From: an uncultured bacterium | GTDB lineage: Bacteria; Verrucomicrobiota; Kiritimatiellia; RFP12; UBA1067 | Direction: 5' to 3' | DNA length: 64,000 nt | Assembly: GCA_902770045.1 (NCBI GenBank) | Contig: CACXRO010000002.1 | Location: 1 to 64,000 of the forward strand | In this document: piece by piece, positions 30,301-39,038 of the stretch | How the letters are laid out: each line of letters opens with the position of its first letter | Numbering within the stretch: the stretch's first letter is position 1 | Translations under genes and position numbers: made by a program | The notes under the pieces: model-generated | Seen by the model: only the letters and a program-made list of their open reading frames with translations | What the model was told of the DNA's origin: nothing | Database searches by the model: none

Positions 30301-30446
30301 TCCTGCGTCTTCGCGGGGAAGTCCTGGTCCGAGAAGTTCTTCGCCTGGTACTCTTCCTCAATGCGGTTTATTTCGCGAACGATGGGCCACAGCTTCTTCA
30401 GCACTCGCTCGTTTCTGGTACCGAATATATACTTCAGCAGATTCAT
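27375..30446 (-). CDS. secA: Preprotein translocase ATPase SecA
   Basis: 1023 residues from [19 protein letters not shown]. Walker A MQTGEGKT is near 113-120, the DEAD-like motif is [15 protein letters not shown], and [12 protein letters not shown] and [14 protein letters not shown] are helicase motifs. The C-terminal zinc-binding SEC-C motif [17 protein letters not shown] is intact. SecA drives secretion through SecYEG, and the long inserts relative to E. coli are in the usual variable domains. The ATG has no ribosome site and follows a TATAAT box by 10 nt, so in addition to read-through from lpxB it probably has a near-leaderless transcript of its own. The frame is open far upstream into lpxB, but this start is clearly right. 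Confidence 0.98.
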   Translation of the reverse strand: MNLLKYIFGTRNERVLKKLWPIVREINRIEEEYQAKNFSDQDFPAKTQEFRDRVANGESLDSILPEAYALVKNACRHLVGTTAEVCGHELVWNMVPFDVQLIGGIVLHQGKIAEMQTGEGKTLVATLPLYLNALAGKNVQLVTVNDYLARRDATWMGHLYKYLGLTVGCIQNSMDSDERRAQYACDITYGTNSEFGFDYLRDNGMAQRPEQVVQRGHNFAIVDEVDSILIDEARTPLIISGPATISTSHVYTELNPLVSSIVKVQTAQCNDFIQQAKKALESGDVQTFKDRIYQVYHSMPRHKQLMHMLEDAELRHHHETVEMQFLSEVYKAHARELREELYFTIDERTREVALTDRGCEKICPQDPQLFVLPDLAAQLSAIDGDKSLSESERIERRRDAQAEFVEKSDRVHVTDQLLRAYCLYERDVDYVVQSDESGAGHVYIVDEFTGRVLPGRRWSDGLHQAVEAKEGVEIEKESQTLATITIQNYFRLYKKLSGMTGTAETEAREFRDIYKLDVVSIPTNKPVNRVDGNDQIYRTEREKFKAVIEDVRRRHELGQPVLLGTVEVATSEVLSRMLKLAHIPHEVLNAKNHAREAEIVALAGMKGAVTIATNMAGRGTDIKLGPGVPELGGLHVIGSERHESRRIDRQLRGRCSRQGDPGSSQFFISLEDKLMRLFGSQRLSGIMQRLGLKEGEVMEHRWLNRSVETAQRRVEQQHFAVRKRTLEYDDVMNKQRSVVYEIRSRVLNGDQEAVHNLVLDVMNDLVQTQAERCLFDTKGEGLADFMDWLGHTFPVTVTEEELTPLLGKPAEAGDLVMKRVAEAYESKCAGEDPEMLPQMERGVFLSVVDSEWQEYLSAMDDLRQGVNLRAYGQRDPLIEYKKEAFEMFETLMATVKSKVVSAEFRSASAARMRAMLEAMAASNRARTNAGEFDSDAAGGGPAAPRRSARRPDGAAGGSQKTIGDVFAEMMAQGGGGAPQPGSVPPPGFAPAPVRRASAAVGRNDPCPCGSGKKYKKCCGRGLA

Positions 30447-30456
30447 ATTAGCGCGT

Positions 30457-30465
30457 ATTATACCA
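30457..30465 (-). promoter_or_regulatory. Extended -10 promoter at the secA start
   Basis: Minus strand TGGTATAATACGCGC, with the -10 hexamer at 30457-30462 overlapping the lpxB stop codon. Only 10 nt separate the hexamer from the secA ATG (30446) and no Shine-Dalgarno is present. Confidence 0.6.
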
Positions 30466-31585
30466 AAAACCGAACGATTTTGCTGATGGAATCTCCATCC
30501 GTGCGTAATAAATCCGTTGTCTCGGCAAGCCGAGAACTGGCGATAAGTCGAAGTTTCTCGTCCGAGATGAAGTTTTCTATTGATTTCCTCACGTTTTTGA
30601 CCGTCATGTCTTCCTGCAGCAATTCGAGCATCGGATAGCCGCCCAGCGGGTCGGAAGCCCGGTCGGACGCATCGCCGCCGCCGCGGCAGCACTCCCAGAC
30701 GATGTTCGCGAGCCCCACGTGCTTGATCTTGATGAGCCGCCGCGCAAGGAAGGCGAGAATGCGCCCCACCCGGTAGACGAGCACCGTCGGGCAATGCGCG
30801 AACGCCGCCTCCAGCGTCGCCGTGCCGCTTGCCACCGCGGCGCAGGCAGCCTCGGCGAAGGCCTCGCGCGCGCCGCCGACGCGGATCTCCACCGGCGGAC
30901 AGCCGGAGCCCGCGCCCCGCCAGCGCTCCACCTCCCGCTCGATCTCCGCGCGCGCCTGCGCGTTTGCCGCGGGGATCACGCACCGGCAGTCGAGCCCGCG
31001 CACCGCCTCGAGCAGCGTCGGCAGAATGCCGCGGATCTCCCCGAGCCGCGAACCCGGCAGCAGCGCCACCAGCCGCGGATCGCCGGACCGCTCGCCGCGC
31101 CGCGCGCCCCCGCCGGCGAACTCCTCCGCCAGCGGATGGCCCACGAAGTGCGCGAACCCGGCGCGGAAGAACGACGGCTCGAACGGAAAGAAGCAGCAGA
31201 GCGCGTCGAGCGACGCCTCGATCTTCGGGATCCGCCCGCGGTGCCACGCCCAGACCTGGGGACAGACCACATGCACCGCGCGAATGCCCTTCGACTTCGC
31301 GTAGGCCGCAAGCCGCAGGTTCATGCCCGGGTAGTCGACGGTGCAGACCGCGTCCGGACGCCACTCGTCGATCGCCCGCTCCATCGTCCGCCGCACCCGG
31401 AGGAAGAAGAATATCCGCTTCAATACCTCCCAGAAGCCGAACACCGCGAGGTCGGCCGTGGTGAAGCCGTAGTCGCCGTAGCCGCGCACCTCGACGCCGG
31501 GGAAGAGCTCCTTCGCCCGTTCCCCGATGCGGCGGGCGTAGATCGCTCCGGACTCCTCGCCGGCCAGCAGCAGCAGCCTATTCAT
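30458..31585 (-). CDS. lpxB: Lipid-A-disaccharide synthase
   Basis: 375 residues. LLLAGEESGAIYARRI at the N-terminus replaces the usual AGExSGD pattern, and VDYPGMNLRLAAYAKSKGI, CPQVWAWHRGRIPKIEASLD and FVGHPLAEE are strong LpxB signatures. It joins UDP-2,3-diacylglucosamine and lipid X to form the lipid A disaccharide at the inner membrane. The start overlaps the end of lpxI (ATGA), which matches the biochemical order. Confirms an outer membrane with LPS. Confidence 0.95.
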   Translation of the reverse strand: MNRLLLLAGEESGAIYARRIGERAKELFPGVEVRGYGDYGFTTADLAVFGFWEVLKRIFFFLRVRRTMERAIDEWRPDAVCTVDYPGMNLRLAAYAKSKGIRAVHVVCPQVWAWHRGRIPKIEASLDALCCFFPFEPSFFRAGFAHFVGHPLAEEFAGGGARRGERSGDPRLVALLPGSRLGEIRGILPTLLEAVRGLDCRCVIPAANAQARAEIEREVERWRGAGSGCPPVEIRVGGAREAFAEAACAAVASGTATLEAAFAHCPTVLVYRVGRILAFLARRLIKIKHVGLANIVWECCRGGGDASDRASDPLGGYPMLELLQEDMTVKNVRKSIENFISDEKLRLIASSRLAETTDLLRTDGDSISKIVRFLV

Positions 31586-32418
31586 GGCCTCGTGGGTGCC
31601 GGCGGCAGCCCGCTCTCCATTCCCACGACCGCGATGCCGTGGCGGTTGGCGTACTCCAGCGCCCTAACGCGGTCGAGGAAGATGAGCCGCCCGGCCTGGA
31701 AGCCAAACGCCGTCACGCCCGCGCGCTTCATCACCTTCATCGTCTTCAGCCCCACGACCGGGATGTCGAAGCGCATGTCGTGCCCCTCGCGCGCCGCCTT
31801 GAAGACCACGGAGCCGCGGCCGCCCAGCCGTCCGCCGCGCCTGATCGCCGCGTTCGTCCCCTCGAACGCCTCCACCGCCAGCACCATCCCGCTCTTCACC
31901 ATCACCGTCTGGCCGACGTCGTGGACGCCCATGTCGCGCGCCACCGCCATCGCGTGGCGGATGTCCGCCTCCTCCGCCGCGCTCGGCGCGCGCTCGGTGA
32001 GGACGCCGGCGCCGGGCAGGTGGTCCTCCATGAAGAGCGACGCCGGCAGCACCTCGCAGCCGACCGCCGCGAAAAGCTCGGTGAGCTTGCTGAAGATCGA
32101 GTGGGCGTTCTTGACCGGCAGCGACTTGAGCGCCGCGCGGATCTCCTCGTCGAACCTGCCGCGGAAGAGCGAGAGCGGGCTGATCTGCCCGGCGAGGATG
32201 ACGCCGTCGTACCCCTCGCGGCCGACCCAGCGGATCCCGTCGGAGATGCCGCCCAGGGTTATGCCGTGGACGTGGTCCGCCGCCGCGCGCGTCGCGCGCG
32301 AGGTGGAGCCGGCGATGGAGACGACGTCCACCTGCGGCACCCCGGCCAGCTTCGCGCCCCTGGCGATCAGCTCGGGGTAGCTCCCGGCGCCGGCGATTAT
32401 GACTATCTTGGAAAGCAT
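31582..32418 (-). CDS. lpxI: UDP-2,3-diacylglucosamine pyrophosphatase LpxI
   Basis: 278 residues from the ATG at 32418, with GAAGGA eight bases upstream (an ATG at 32424 sits too close to that site). MLSKIVIIAGAGSYPELIARG, GGISDGIRWVGREGYDGVILAGQIS, and GQTVMVKSGMVLAVEAFEGT are typical of LpxI, the enzyme that replaces LpxH in alphaproteobacteria and many PVC bacteria. It cleaves UDP-2,3-diacylglucosamine to lipid X and UMP. First gene of the superoperon, divergent from ntpB. Confidence 0.93.
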   Translation of the reverse strand: MLSKIVIIAGAGSYPELIARGAKLAGVPQVDVVSIAGSTSRATRAAADHVHGITLGGISDGIRWVGREGYDGVILAGQISPLSLFRGRFDEEIRAALKSLPVKNAHSIFSKLTELFAAVGCEVLPASLFMEDHLPGAGVLTERAPSAAEEADIRHAMAVARDMGVHDVGQTVMVKSGMVLAVEAFEGTNAAIRRGGRLGGRGSVVFKAAREGHDMRFDIPVVGLKTMKVMKRAGVTAFGFQAGRLIFLDRVRALEYANRHGIAVVGMESGLPPAPTRP

Positions 32419-32436
32419 TCGCATGGTCCTTCTGAC

Positions 32437-32489
32437 GCGTAGTATACCAAAAATCCGCAATCGGCGGCGGGAATTATGGTATACTACGC
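32437..32489. promoter_or_regulatory. Divergent lpxI/ntpB promoters formed by a perfect 13-bp inverted repeat
   Basis: GCGTAGTATACCA (32437-32449) and its exact reverse complement TGGTATACTACGC (32477-32489) are separated by 27 bp. Each arm contains an extended -10 (TGGTATACT), facing lpxI on the minus strand and ntpB on the plus strand. Neither has a recognisable -35. The ntpB leader carries AGAGG at 32511-32515. Confidence 0.68.
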
Positions 32490-32521
32490 ACAAAAGAGTT
32501 TCCTATCCATAGAGGCCAACC

Positions 32522-33826
32522 ATGTTCAACAACAAAGTATACCACAAGATCGACGCGCTCTCGGGCTCGGTGGCGACGCTCCGAGCCGAGGGCGTGAAAT
32601 ACGGCGAAATCGCCGAGGTGGAAAGCCGCGCCGGCACTTCGCTCGCCCAGGTCATCAAGCTCGACGGGCCGAACGTGACGCTGCAGATCTTCGCCGGCGC
32701 CAGGGGCGTCGACACCGCCGCGCGCGTCCGGTTCCTCGGCGAATCGATGAAGGTGCCCTTCTCCGACGACCTCCTCGGCCGCGCCTTCACCGGCGCCTGC
32801 ACGCCTCGCGACGGCGGACCGGTCATCCAGGGAGACCCCTCGCCGATCGGCCAGCCCTCGGTGAACCCGTCGAAGCGCATAATGCCCTACCGGATGGTGC
32901 GCACGAACATCCCGATGATCGACCTCTTCAACACGCTCGTCGTCTCGCAGAAGCTGCCGATCTTCGCCAAGGCCGGCGAGCCATACAACGAACTCCTCGC
33001 GCGCATCGCCCTCCAGGCCGACTCCGACGTCATCGTCATCGGCGGCATGGGCCTCAAGCACGACGAGTACCTCAAGTTCCGCACCACCCTCGACCGCTCC
33101 GGCGCGCTCGCGAAGACCGTGATGTTCGTCCACACCGCCGCCGACCCCACGGTCGAGTGCGTGCTGGTGCCGGACGTCTCGCTCGCCGTGGCAGAGAAGT
33201 TCGCGCTCGGCGGGAAGGACGTCCTCGTGCTCCTGACCGACATGACCTCCTTCGCCGACGCGATCAAGGAGATCGCCATCACCATGGAGCAGATCCCCTC
33301 CAACCGCGGCTACCCCGGCGACCTCTACTCCCAGCTCGCGAGCCGCTACGAGAAGGCCGTCGACTTCGACGGCGCCGGCTCGATCACCATCCTCGCCGTC
33401 ACCACGATGCCCGGCGGCGACGTCACCCACCCGGTGCCGGACAACACCGGCTACATCACCGAGGGCCAGTTCTACCTCAGCAACGGTCGCATCGAGCCGT
33501 TCGGCTCCCTCTCGCGCCTCAAGCAGCAGGTCAACAAGAACACCCGCGAAGACCACCGCACCGTGATGGACGCGATGATCAAGCTCTACTCGCAGTTCAA
33601 GGAAACGGTCGAGAAGCAGTCGATGGGCTTCAAGATGTCCGACTGGGACAAGAAGCTCCTCAAGTACGGCGCCGACTTCGAGCGCGAGATGATGGACCTC
33701 TCCGTCAACATCCCGCTCGAGGAGTCGCTCGACCTCGGCTGGAAGATCCTCGCGGACAACTTCAGCCGGGACGAGGTTGGCATCCCCTCCAAGCTCACCG
33801 ACAAGTTCTGGCCCAAGGGCCGCTAA
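32522..33826 (+). CDS. ntpB: V/A-type ATP synthase subunit B
   Basis: 434 residues, the only plus-strand gene. [55 protein letters not shown]-like [13 protein letters not shown] and [24 protein letters not shown] identify the non-catalytic B subunit of the rotary V/A ATPase, which sits in the cytoplasmic head between A subunits. Length is close to the usual 430-460. Normally the gene stands in an E-A-B-D-I-K cluster, but no other subunit gene is next to it: it is flanked by lpxI and a convergent glycosidase. It must be assembled from genes elsewhere, or it is a second, stray copy. Confidence 0.95.
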   Translation: MFNNKVYHKIDALSGSVATLRAEGVKYGEIAEVESRAGTSLAQVIKLDGPNVTLQIFAGARGVDTAARVRFLGESMKVPFSDDLLGRAFTGACTPRDGGPVIQGDPSPIGQPSVNPSKRIMPYRMVRTNIPMIDLFNTLVVSQKLPIFAKAGEPYNELLARIALQADSDVIVIGGMGLKHDEYLKFRTTLDRSGALAKTVMFVHTAADPTVECVLVPDVSLAVAEKFALGGKDVLVLLTDMTSFADAIKEIAITMEQIPSNRGYPGDLYSQLASRYEKAVDFDGAGSITILAVTTMPGGDVTHPVPDNTGYITEGQFYLSNGRIEPFGSLSRLKQQVNKNTREDHRTVMDAMIKLYSQFKETVEKQSMGFKMSDWDKKLLKYGADFEREMMDLSVNIPLEESLDLGWKILADNFSRDEVGIPSKLTDKFWPKGR

Positions 33827-33847
33827 CGGAGATGCCGGCTAACGGAG
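33822..33847. repeat. 10-bp direct repeat at the convergent ntpB/glycosidase ends
   Basis: GCTAACGGAG is at 33822-33831 (containing the ntpB TAA) and 33838-33847 (overlapping the glycosidase stop read on the minus strand). The genes' ends are 12 bp apart and no intrinsic terminator hairpin is visible between them. Confidence 0.75.
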
Positions 33848-35488
33848 CGGGAAGACGACGACCTGCACCGTGTCCGGCCTGATCGAGATGTCGGCGCGCT
33901 CGCCGTAGACCGAGGTGAAGCGCTGCGTCCCCTCCGACCAGAGCGGCGGCTCGGCCGGGATGCTGTAGTAGTAGACGTACTCGTGCGGGCAGGAGACCGT
34001 CTGCGCCTTCGCCGGGCCGGCGAAGGTGCGGCCGTGGAGGACGACGTCGAGCTGCTGCTCCTCGTCGGTCGTGTTCACCATCAAAAGCGCAAGCGACCGC
34101 CGGTTGCCCGAAAGCGCCGCGATCCACTCCACGTTCCCCTTCGCCCGCGGCACCCGCGACGGCGGCTCGCCCCGCGCCAGCGCCGCGCGCTCGGCGTTGC
34201 CCGCCGCGTAGTAGAGCGCGCTCGTCCAGAAGTGCGCCTCCTTGCCCTGCTTGTCGTAGAGGCCGTGCTCGAGGATGATCGGGTGGTCCATCAGCGCGTC
34301 GGTGTAGATGCGGTAGAGCGGGCCGGCGGGCCCGACCTCGTAGCGGCGGATGCCGTAGCCGGCGTCGGGGTCGGGGTAGAAGTTGTAGCCGCCGGCCGGG
34401 TCGCTCTGGAAGTGGAAGCCGCTGCGCCAGGGCTCGTCCTTGAACGAGCAGTTCATCGAGATGTTCAGTCCCCCGGAATAGCAGCCGATGCAGTGCTGGT
34501 TGACGCCGTCGACGTCCGGCTGGGCGAGGACGATGAGCATGTAGTGGGCCTTCCAGAGCGTCGAGAAGAACATCCGGTGGCAGCGCATGTCCTCGTCGGA
34601 CCGCTCGCGCCACTCCGAGATCCACACCCGCTTGCCCGCGATCTGCGGATAGATCTTCGCGAAGTTGTGCACGCGCCCGAAGCCGCTGGCGCTGCAGCCG
34701 TACGCCGCGTCGCCGCCGTAGAAGTGGTAGACGACGTGCGAGATGTTGTCGATCTCGTTCGACATCGCGGTCACGAACCTGCCCGACCACTGGTTGAAGC
34801 GGTTGATCTCGAACTCGCCGCCGCCCGGCATCATCTTCTTCTCGCCGAGGCGCCGCCTCACCGCGTCCAGGTCCGGGTCGCCGGCGCGGTACTCCGCGAT
34901 CGGAATGCCGATCTTCGCGTCCGGCCAGTGCTTCCTTATCTCCGGCAGGATCTCGCACCAGCGAGCGGCGTAGGTCTCGGGGTCGGCGCCGAAGTACGGC
35001 TCGTTGCCGAGCTCGAAGCCCGCGACGACGTCCTTGAACCGGTTGTCCACCAGCCACTTGACGTACCGGCCGATCGTCTGCTTGACCGTCCCGATGTCCG
35101 AGGTCTTCTTGCCGGTGGCGGACTTGTTGGGGTAGACGGAGTAGTTCTCGAGCGTCAGCAGCACCTTGATGCCCATCTTCTTCCAGAGCGAGAAGTAGTC
35201 CCTCGGGTTGGCGCGGTTCCAGTGGCCCGCCATGCCCATCTGCCACTCATCCACCGCGTTCCACTGGCGGATGAACCTCGCGCCGCACGCGCGCAGCGCC
35301 TTCTCGGTCTCCTTGATGCCCTGGCCGTAGGCCCAGACGGGAAACGCCTCGTTGTAGAGCGACACCTCGGTCAGGCATCCGGCGTAACCGAGGTCCGGGC
35401 GGCAGGTGGAGTCGCGCTGGTCCTTGATCGGGCTCTTGTCGACGTCGATGGTGATCGTCGCCGCCAGCAGTATCGCAAGTATGCTCAT
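33839..35488 (-). CDS. Secreted clan-A glycoside hydrolase (GH39/GH51-like, family not fixed)
   Basis: 549 residues from the ATG at 35488 (overlap ATGA with the preceding gene). MSILAILLAATITIDVD looks like a short signal. The TIM barrel has the clan-A acid/base in FELGNEPYF (Glu163) and a nucleophile candidate in VWISEWRERS (Glu292). The chain ends in a beta-sandwich (about 440-549) with MVNTTDEEQQLDV and a terminus VQVVVFPLR. It probably cuts a plant or mucin glycan outside the cytoplasm. The exact GH family and substrate cannot be set from motifs. The small secreted protein encoded just upstream resembles its C-terminal domain. Confidence 0.8.
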   Translation of the reverse strand: MSILAILLAATITIDVDKSPIKDQRDSTCRPDLGYAGCLTEVSLYNEAFPVWAYGQGIKETEKALRACGARFIRQWNAVDEWQMGMAGHWNRANPRDYFSLWKKMGIKVLLTLENYSVYPNKSATGKKTSDIGTVKQTIGRYVKWLVDNRFKDVVAGFELGNEPYFGADPETYAARWCEILPEIRKHWPDAKIGIPIAEYRAGDPDLDAVRRRLGEKKMMPGGGEFEINRFNQWSGRFVTAMSNEIDNISHVVYHFYGGDAAYGCSASGFGRVHNFAKIYPQIAGKRVWISEWRERSDEDMRCHRMFFSTLWKAHYMLIVLAQPDVDGVNQHCIGCYSGGLNISMNCSFKDEPWRSGFHFQSDPAGGYNFYPDPDAGYGIRRYEVGPAGPLYRIYTDALMDHPIILEHGLYDKQGKEAHFWTSALYYAAGNAERAALARGEPPSRVPRAKGNVEWIAALSGNRRSLALLMVNTTDEEQQLDVVLHGRTFAGPAKAQTVSCPHEYVYYYSIPAEPPLWSEGTQRFTSVYGERADISIRPDTVQVVVFPLR

Positions 35489-36018
35489 CTCAACCTCACA
35501 AAAACAACCTGGACCGTGTAAGGGGGAACCTCGATCCTGCCCTGCTGCGACGTGCTCGCGCAGACGATGCCGTTGAAGTGCGGCGGCTCGAACGCAAACC
35601 GGCGCCAGGTGCGGCCGCGGTTGTCGGAGACGACGCGGCGGTACACCGGCGTCAGCGACTCCTTCGAGGAAAGCAGGTACCTGATCTCGCGCGGACGCGC
35701 GGTCAGGTTCGAGGTCAGGAACACGAGCTGGCTGCGGGACTCGTTGCGTCCGACGATCCACGCGAAGTCGCGCCCCTTGCCCTCGCTCTTCATGATGGTG
35801 AGCGGACACTGCGCGTCGGCGAGCGAAAGGTAGCGGCGGAAGAGCTTCCCGGCCGCCGCCGGCATCGGCAGGACGCGCTTGGAGACGACGCCGCTCTTGT
35901 CCAGATCCACGTTGAGGATGATTTCCTCAGTCGTCTCCCCCGCCGCCTGATCAGGCTCCGGCGCGGCAAACGCGACCGCGGCAACCGCCGCGGCAAGAGC
36001 TGCAAACACCAGCCTCAA
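35485..36018 (-). CDS. Small secreted protein resembling the neighbour glycosidase's C-terminal domain
   Basis: 177 residues from a TTG codon at 36018, preceded by a near-perfect AAAGGAGG five bases upstream and overlapping the dnaX stop (TTGA). RLVFAALAAAVAAVAFAAPE is a signal peptide. The middle segment AWIVGRNESRSQLVFLTSNLT and the terminus YTVQVVFVRLR align by eye with EWIAALSGNRRSLALLMVNTT and DTVQVVVFPLR of the downstream glycosidase. No catalytic domain is present. It may be a stand-alone beta-sandwich accessory or carbohydrate-binding protein; function unknown. Confidence 0.72.
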   Translation of the reverse strand: MRLVFAALAAAVAAVAFAAPEPDQAAGETTEEIILNVDLDKSGVVSKRVLPMPAAAGKLFRRYLSLADAQCPLTIMKSEGKGRDFAWIVGRNESRSQLVFLTSNLTARPREIRYLLSSKESLTPVYRRVVSDNRGRTWRRFAFEPPHFNGIVCASTSQQGRIEVPPYTVQVVFVRLR

Positions 36019-37358
36019 GCCCGCCTCCTTTCGCTGATCCCCATCACCGCGGCGCCAGGCAGCGCCGCCAGGACATCGGCGACCTTCGGATCCGCCAGCA
36101 CCTCGGCGTTGACCTTCGCCGAATCCATCGCCGTCGCAGGGGCAGGTGCCGCGGGAACTGCCGCGGCAGGTGCCGCGACCGGTGCCGCGGGAACTGCCGC
36201 GGGGGCGGAACCGGCGCCGGACGACTTCAGCGCCCGCACCGCCTTCATCAGCTCCTCGATGGTGGCGGTGGTGGCGATCCGGCTCGCGCGGATGAGCGAA
36301 AGCTCGATGAGCGTGCGCGGGCCGAGCGAGTACTTGAGCGAGTCCTCCAGCTCCGCCAGCTGGTCGCAGACGCGGAAGACGCGCCCCGGGTCGATGCCCT
36401 TCGCCTGCTCGACGAGCGTCTTCACCTGCTCCGGCGTCGCCGCGAGCGACGGCGCGTCCGGCCCCAGCGCCTGCAGGACCGCGAGGTTGCGGAAGTGGGC
36501 GAGCAGCTCCGCCGAGACGCGGCGCATGTTCCGGCCGGCCGAGTCGAAGTCGTCGATTGCCTTGAGGATCGCGGCGACGTCCCCCTTCAGCACCGCGCCG
36601 GCGAGCGACTCGAGCTCCGAGCGGCTCACCAGTCCGAAGACGCCGAGCGCGTCTGCCTCCTCGATCTTCGAGCCCTTGAAGGAGATGAGCTGGTCGAGGG
36701 ACGAGAGCGCGTCGCGCATGCCGCCCTCGGCGCCGCGGGCGATCGCGAGGAGCGCGTCGTCGGTCGCCTCCACCTTCTCCTTCGCGCAGACGTCCTTCAG
36801 CCGCGCGACGATGTCGTGGGTCTGGATGCGCCTCAGGTCGAAGCGCTGGCAGCGGGAGATGATGGTCGCGAGCACCTTGTCCCCTTCGGTCGTCGCGAAG
36901 ATGAACCGCAGGTGCGGCGGCGGCTCCTCCAGTGTCTTCAGCATCGCGTTCCACGCCGCGTTCGAGAGCATGTGGCACTCGTCGACGATGTAGATCTTGT
37001 ACTTAGACGAGGCGGGCGCGAACTGGCACTGCTCCAAGAGCGGCTTCACGTCCTCCACCTTGTTGTGCGAGGCGGCGTCGAGCTCGACGACGTCGAGCGA
37101 GTTGCCGGCGGCGATCTCGCGGCAGTTCACGCACTTGCCGCACGGCTCCACGCCCTTCGGCGAGGTGCAGTTGAGCGCCTTCGCGAAGATGCGCGAGAGC
37201 GTGGTCTTGCCGATGCCGCGCGGTCCGATGAAGAGGTAGGCGTTGGCGACGCGGCCGGACTCGATCGCGTGCCGCAGCGTGCGCACGACGTGCTCCTGGC
37301 CGACGACGTCGGCGAAGGTCATCGGCCGGTACTTCAGCGGCAGCGCGACGTGGCTCAT
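36015..37358 (-). CDS. dnaX: DNA polymerase III gamma/tau subunit
   Basis: 447 residues from MSHVALPLKYRPMTFADVVG at 37358 (ATGA overlap with lpxA). Walker A is GPRGIGKT (45-52), four zinc cysteines are at 64, 73, 76 and 79, and DECHMLSNAAWNAMLKTLEE contains Walker B. The ATPase drives sliding-clamp loading in the replisome. The C-terminal part is short with an Ala-Pro-Val-rich linker (about 375-410), more like gamma than a long tau; no frameshift slippery A-run is evident at the junction. The expected recR/ybaB neighbours are absent. Confidence 0.96.
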   Translation of the reverse strand: MSHVALPLKYRPMTFADVVGQEHVVRTLRHAIESGRVANAYLFIGPRGIGKTTLSRIFAKALNCTSPKGVEPCGKCVNCREIAAGNSLDVVELDAASHNKVEDVKPLLEQCQFAPASSKYKIYIVDECHMLSNAAWNAMLKTLEEPPPHLRFIFATTEGDKVLATIISRCQRFDLRRIQTHDIVARLKDVCAKEKVEATDDALLAIARGAEGGMRDALSSLDQLISFKGSKIEEADALGVFGLVSRSELESLAGAVLKGDVAAILKAIDDFDSAGRNMRRVSAELLAHFRNLAVLQALGPDAPSLAATPEQVKTLVEQAKGIDPGRVFRVCDQLAELEDSLKYSLGPRTLIELSLIRASRIATTATIEELMKAVRALKSSGAGSAPAAVPAAPVAAPAAAVPAAPAPATAMDSAKVNAEVLADPKVADVLAALPGAAVMGISERRRA

Positions 37359-38134
37359 GCTACTCCCCGCTGCGAGTGGCGGTAGAAGGCGACAAGGCGC
37401 TTCACTTCCTCGGTCTGCTCGACGTCGTTCTCCACCCGCTCGAGCGCCTGGGTGCGGTTGAGTCCGTCGCGGTAGAGGAAGCGGTGCGCCTCCTTGAGCG
37501 CCTGGATCGCCTCGCGCTTGAACCCGCGCCGGGTGAGTCCCACTACGTTGACGCCGATCACCTTCATCGCGCCTTCGACCATGTCGCAGAGCATGTACGG
37601 CGGCACGTCCTGGCGGATCTTGGTCATGCCTCCGACCATCGCGTGGCAGCCGACGGTGCAGAACTGGTGCGAAGCCGAGCAGCCGCCGATGATCGCGTAG
37701 TCCTCGAGGTGCACGTCGCCCGCGAGCTGCACCGAGTTCGAGCAGATGCAGTGGTTGCCGAGGATCACCCCGTGCGCCGCGTGGCAGTAGCACATGAAAA
37801 GGCAGTCGGATCCGATCACCGTCTTCTCACCGTCGGCAGTGCCGAGGTGGACGGTGGCGAACTCGCGGATGACGGTGCGCTCGCCGATCTCGACGTAGGA
37901 GACGGAGCCGTCCTTGTACTTGAGGTCCTGCGTCTTCATGCCGATGCAGGCGTAGGGGAAGATCTGGCACATCGCCCCGATCGTGGTGTGGCCGTCGACG
38001 ATCGCGCCCTGCGCCACCCTGACGCCGTCGCCGAGCCTGACGTCCGGGCCGACGTGCGCCATCGGGCCGATCTCGACGTCCGCGCCGAGCTGCGCGCCGT
38101 CTTCCACTATTGCCGTTGGATGAATCTTTGCCAT
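37355..38134 (-). CDS. lpxA: UDP-N-acetylglucosamine acyltransferase
   Basis: 259 residues of left-handed beta-helix hexapeptide repeats (IHPTAIVEDGAQLGADVEIG onward) with the LpxA-specific YKDGSVSYVEIGERTVIREF, the catalytic His in CYCHAAHGVILGNHC and a helical C-terminus. It transfers a 3-hydroxyacyl chain from ACP to UDP-GlcNAc, the first step of lipid A synthesis. It is separated from the usual fabZ/lpxD partners and followed directly by dnaX. Confidence 0.97.
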   Translation of the reverse strand: MAKIHPTAIVEDGAQLGADVEIGPMAHVGPDVRLGDGVRVAQGAIVDGHTTIGAMCQIFPYACIGMKTQDLKYKDGSVSYVEIGERTVIREFATVHLGTADGEKTVIGSDCLFMCYCHAAHGVILGNHCICSNSVQLAGDVHLEDYAIIGGCSASHQFCTVGCHAMVGGMTKIRQDVPPYMLCDMVEGAMKVIGVNVVGLTRRGFKREAIQALKEAHRFLYRDGLNRTQALERVENDVEQTEEVKRLVAFYRHSQRGVA

Positions 38135-38162
38135 GTTTCTCCTCCTTGTCTGTAAATCTCCG

Positions 38163-39020
38163 TCAATGGTCGACCTTGCCCTCGCCGTGCCACGGCTCGG
38201 CCGCCGGCACCGCCGCCGCGCCGGACGCGATGCGCTGCCGCACCGCCTCGTAGGCCAGGATGACCGCCGCCGCGCTCACGTTGAGCGAGTCGGCGACGCC
38301 GAGCATCGGGATCCTGACCCGGATGTCCGCGCCGTCCATCCACTTCGCGGTGAGCCCGTACTGCTCCGCCCCCAGCGCGATCGCCACGTTGCCGGAAAGG
38401 TCCTCCTCGAAATGCAGCTTATCGGCGTGCGGCGTCGCGGCCAGGATCCTGAATCCGCGCGCCTTCAGGAACGAAAGAGCCTCGTCGCTCGAAGCCTCGG
38501 CGATCGGCACGGTGAACATCGTGCCCGTAGAGGCGCGCACCACGTTCGGGTTGTGGACGTCGGTCACGCGGTCGCAGACGATCACCGCCGCCGCGCCGGC
38601 CGCGTCCGCCGAGCGGAGGATCGTGCCGAGGTTGCCCGGCTTCTCGATCGCCTCGGCGACGATCACCAGCGCGTTCGCGGGCAGCCTGAGGTCCTCGAGC
38701 CGCCGCGACACGTGGGGGCCAATCATCAGCAGCCCGTCCGGGCGTTCCTTGTAGGCGATCTTCGCGAAGATCGGCGCGGGGCAGGTGTAGACGTCCGCCC
38801 CCAGCGCCGCGCACTCCTCCACGATCGCGCCCTCGTGCTCGTTCTTGAGGTACATCTCGGGGCAGTGGAAAAGCGCCTTCGGACGATACCCCGCGTCGAG
38901 CGCGCGGCGGCATTCGCGGTAGCCCTCGACGATCATCTCCCCCGCCTCGTCGCGGTCGCGGCGGTTGCGCAGCCGGACGACGTGCTTGACCTTGGGGTTG
39001 CTGAAGGAGGTGATCTCCAT
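38163..39020 (-). CDS. TrmH/SpoU-family RNA 2'-O-methyltransferase
   Basis: 285 residues. An N-terminal substrate-binding domain (1-105; EITSFSNPKVKHVVRLRNRR) precedes the trefoil-knot SPOUT domain with IVAEAIEKPGNLGTILRSAD, the cofactor-site VAIALGAEQYGL and MLGVADSLNVSAAAVILAYE. It should methylate ribose in rRNA or tRNA using S-adenosylmethionine. The exact nucleotide target is unknown. It sits 28 bp before lpxA. Confidence 0.93.
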   Translation of the reverse strand: MEITSFSNPKVKHVVRLRNRRDRDEAGEMIVEGYRECRRALDAGYRPKALFHCPEMYLKNEHEGAIVEECAALGADVYTCPAPIFAKIAYKERPDGLLMIGPHVSRRLEDLRLPANALVIVAEAIEKPGNLGTILRSADAAGAAAVIVCDRVTDVHNPNVVRASTGTMFTVPIAEASSDEALSFLKARGFRILAATPHADKLHFEEDLSGNVAIALGAEQYGLTAKWMDGADIRVRIPMLGVADSLNVSAAAVILAYEAVRQRIASGAAAVPAAEPWHGEGKVDH

Positions 39021-39038
39021 TTCGTCCTTCCCGCCGCC

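Noticed and set aside
30447-31364. Upstream extension of the secA reading frame
   Set aside because: The extra residues are a frame-shadow of lpxB; SecA orthologs start at MNLLKYIFG and a promoter lies directly before it.
32474-33556. Minus-strand open frame opposite ntpB
   Set aside because: Antisense shadow of the clearly identified V-type ATPase subunit B; no promoter or motif of its own.
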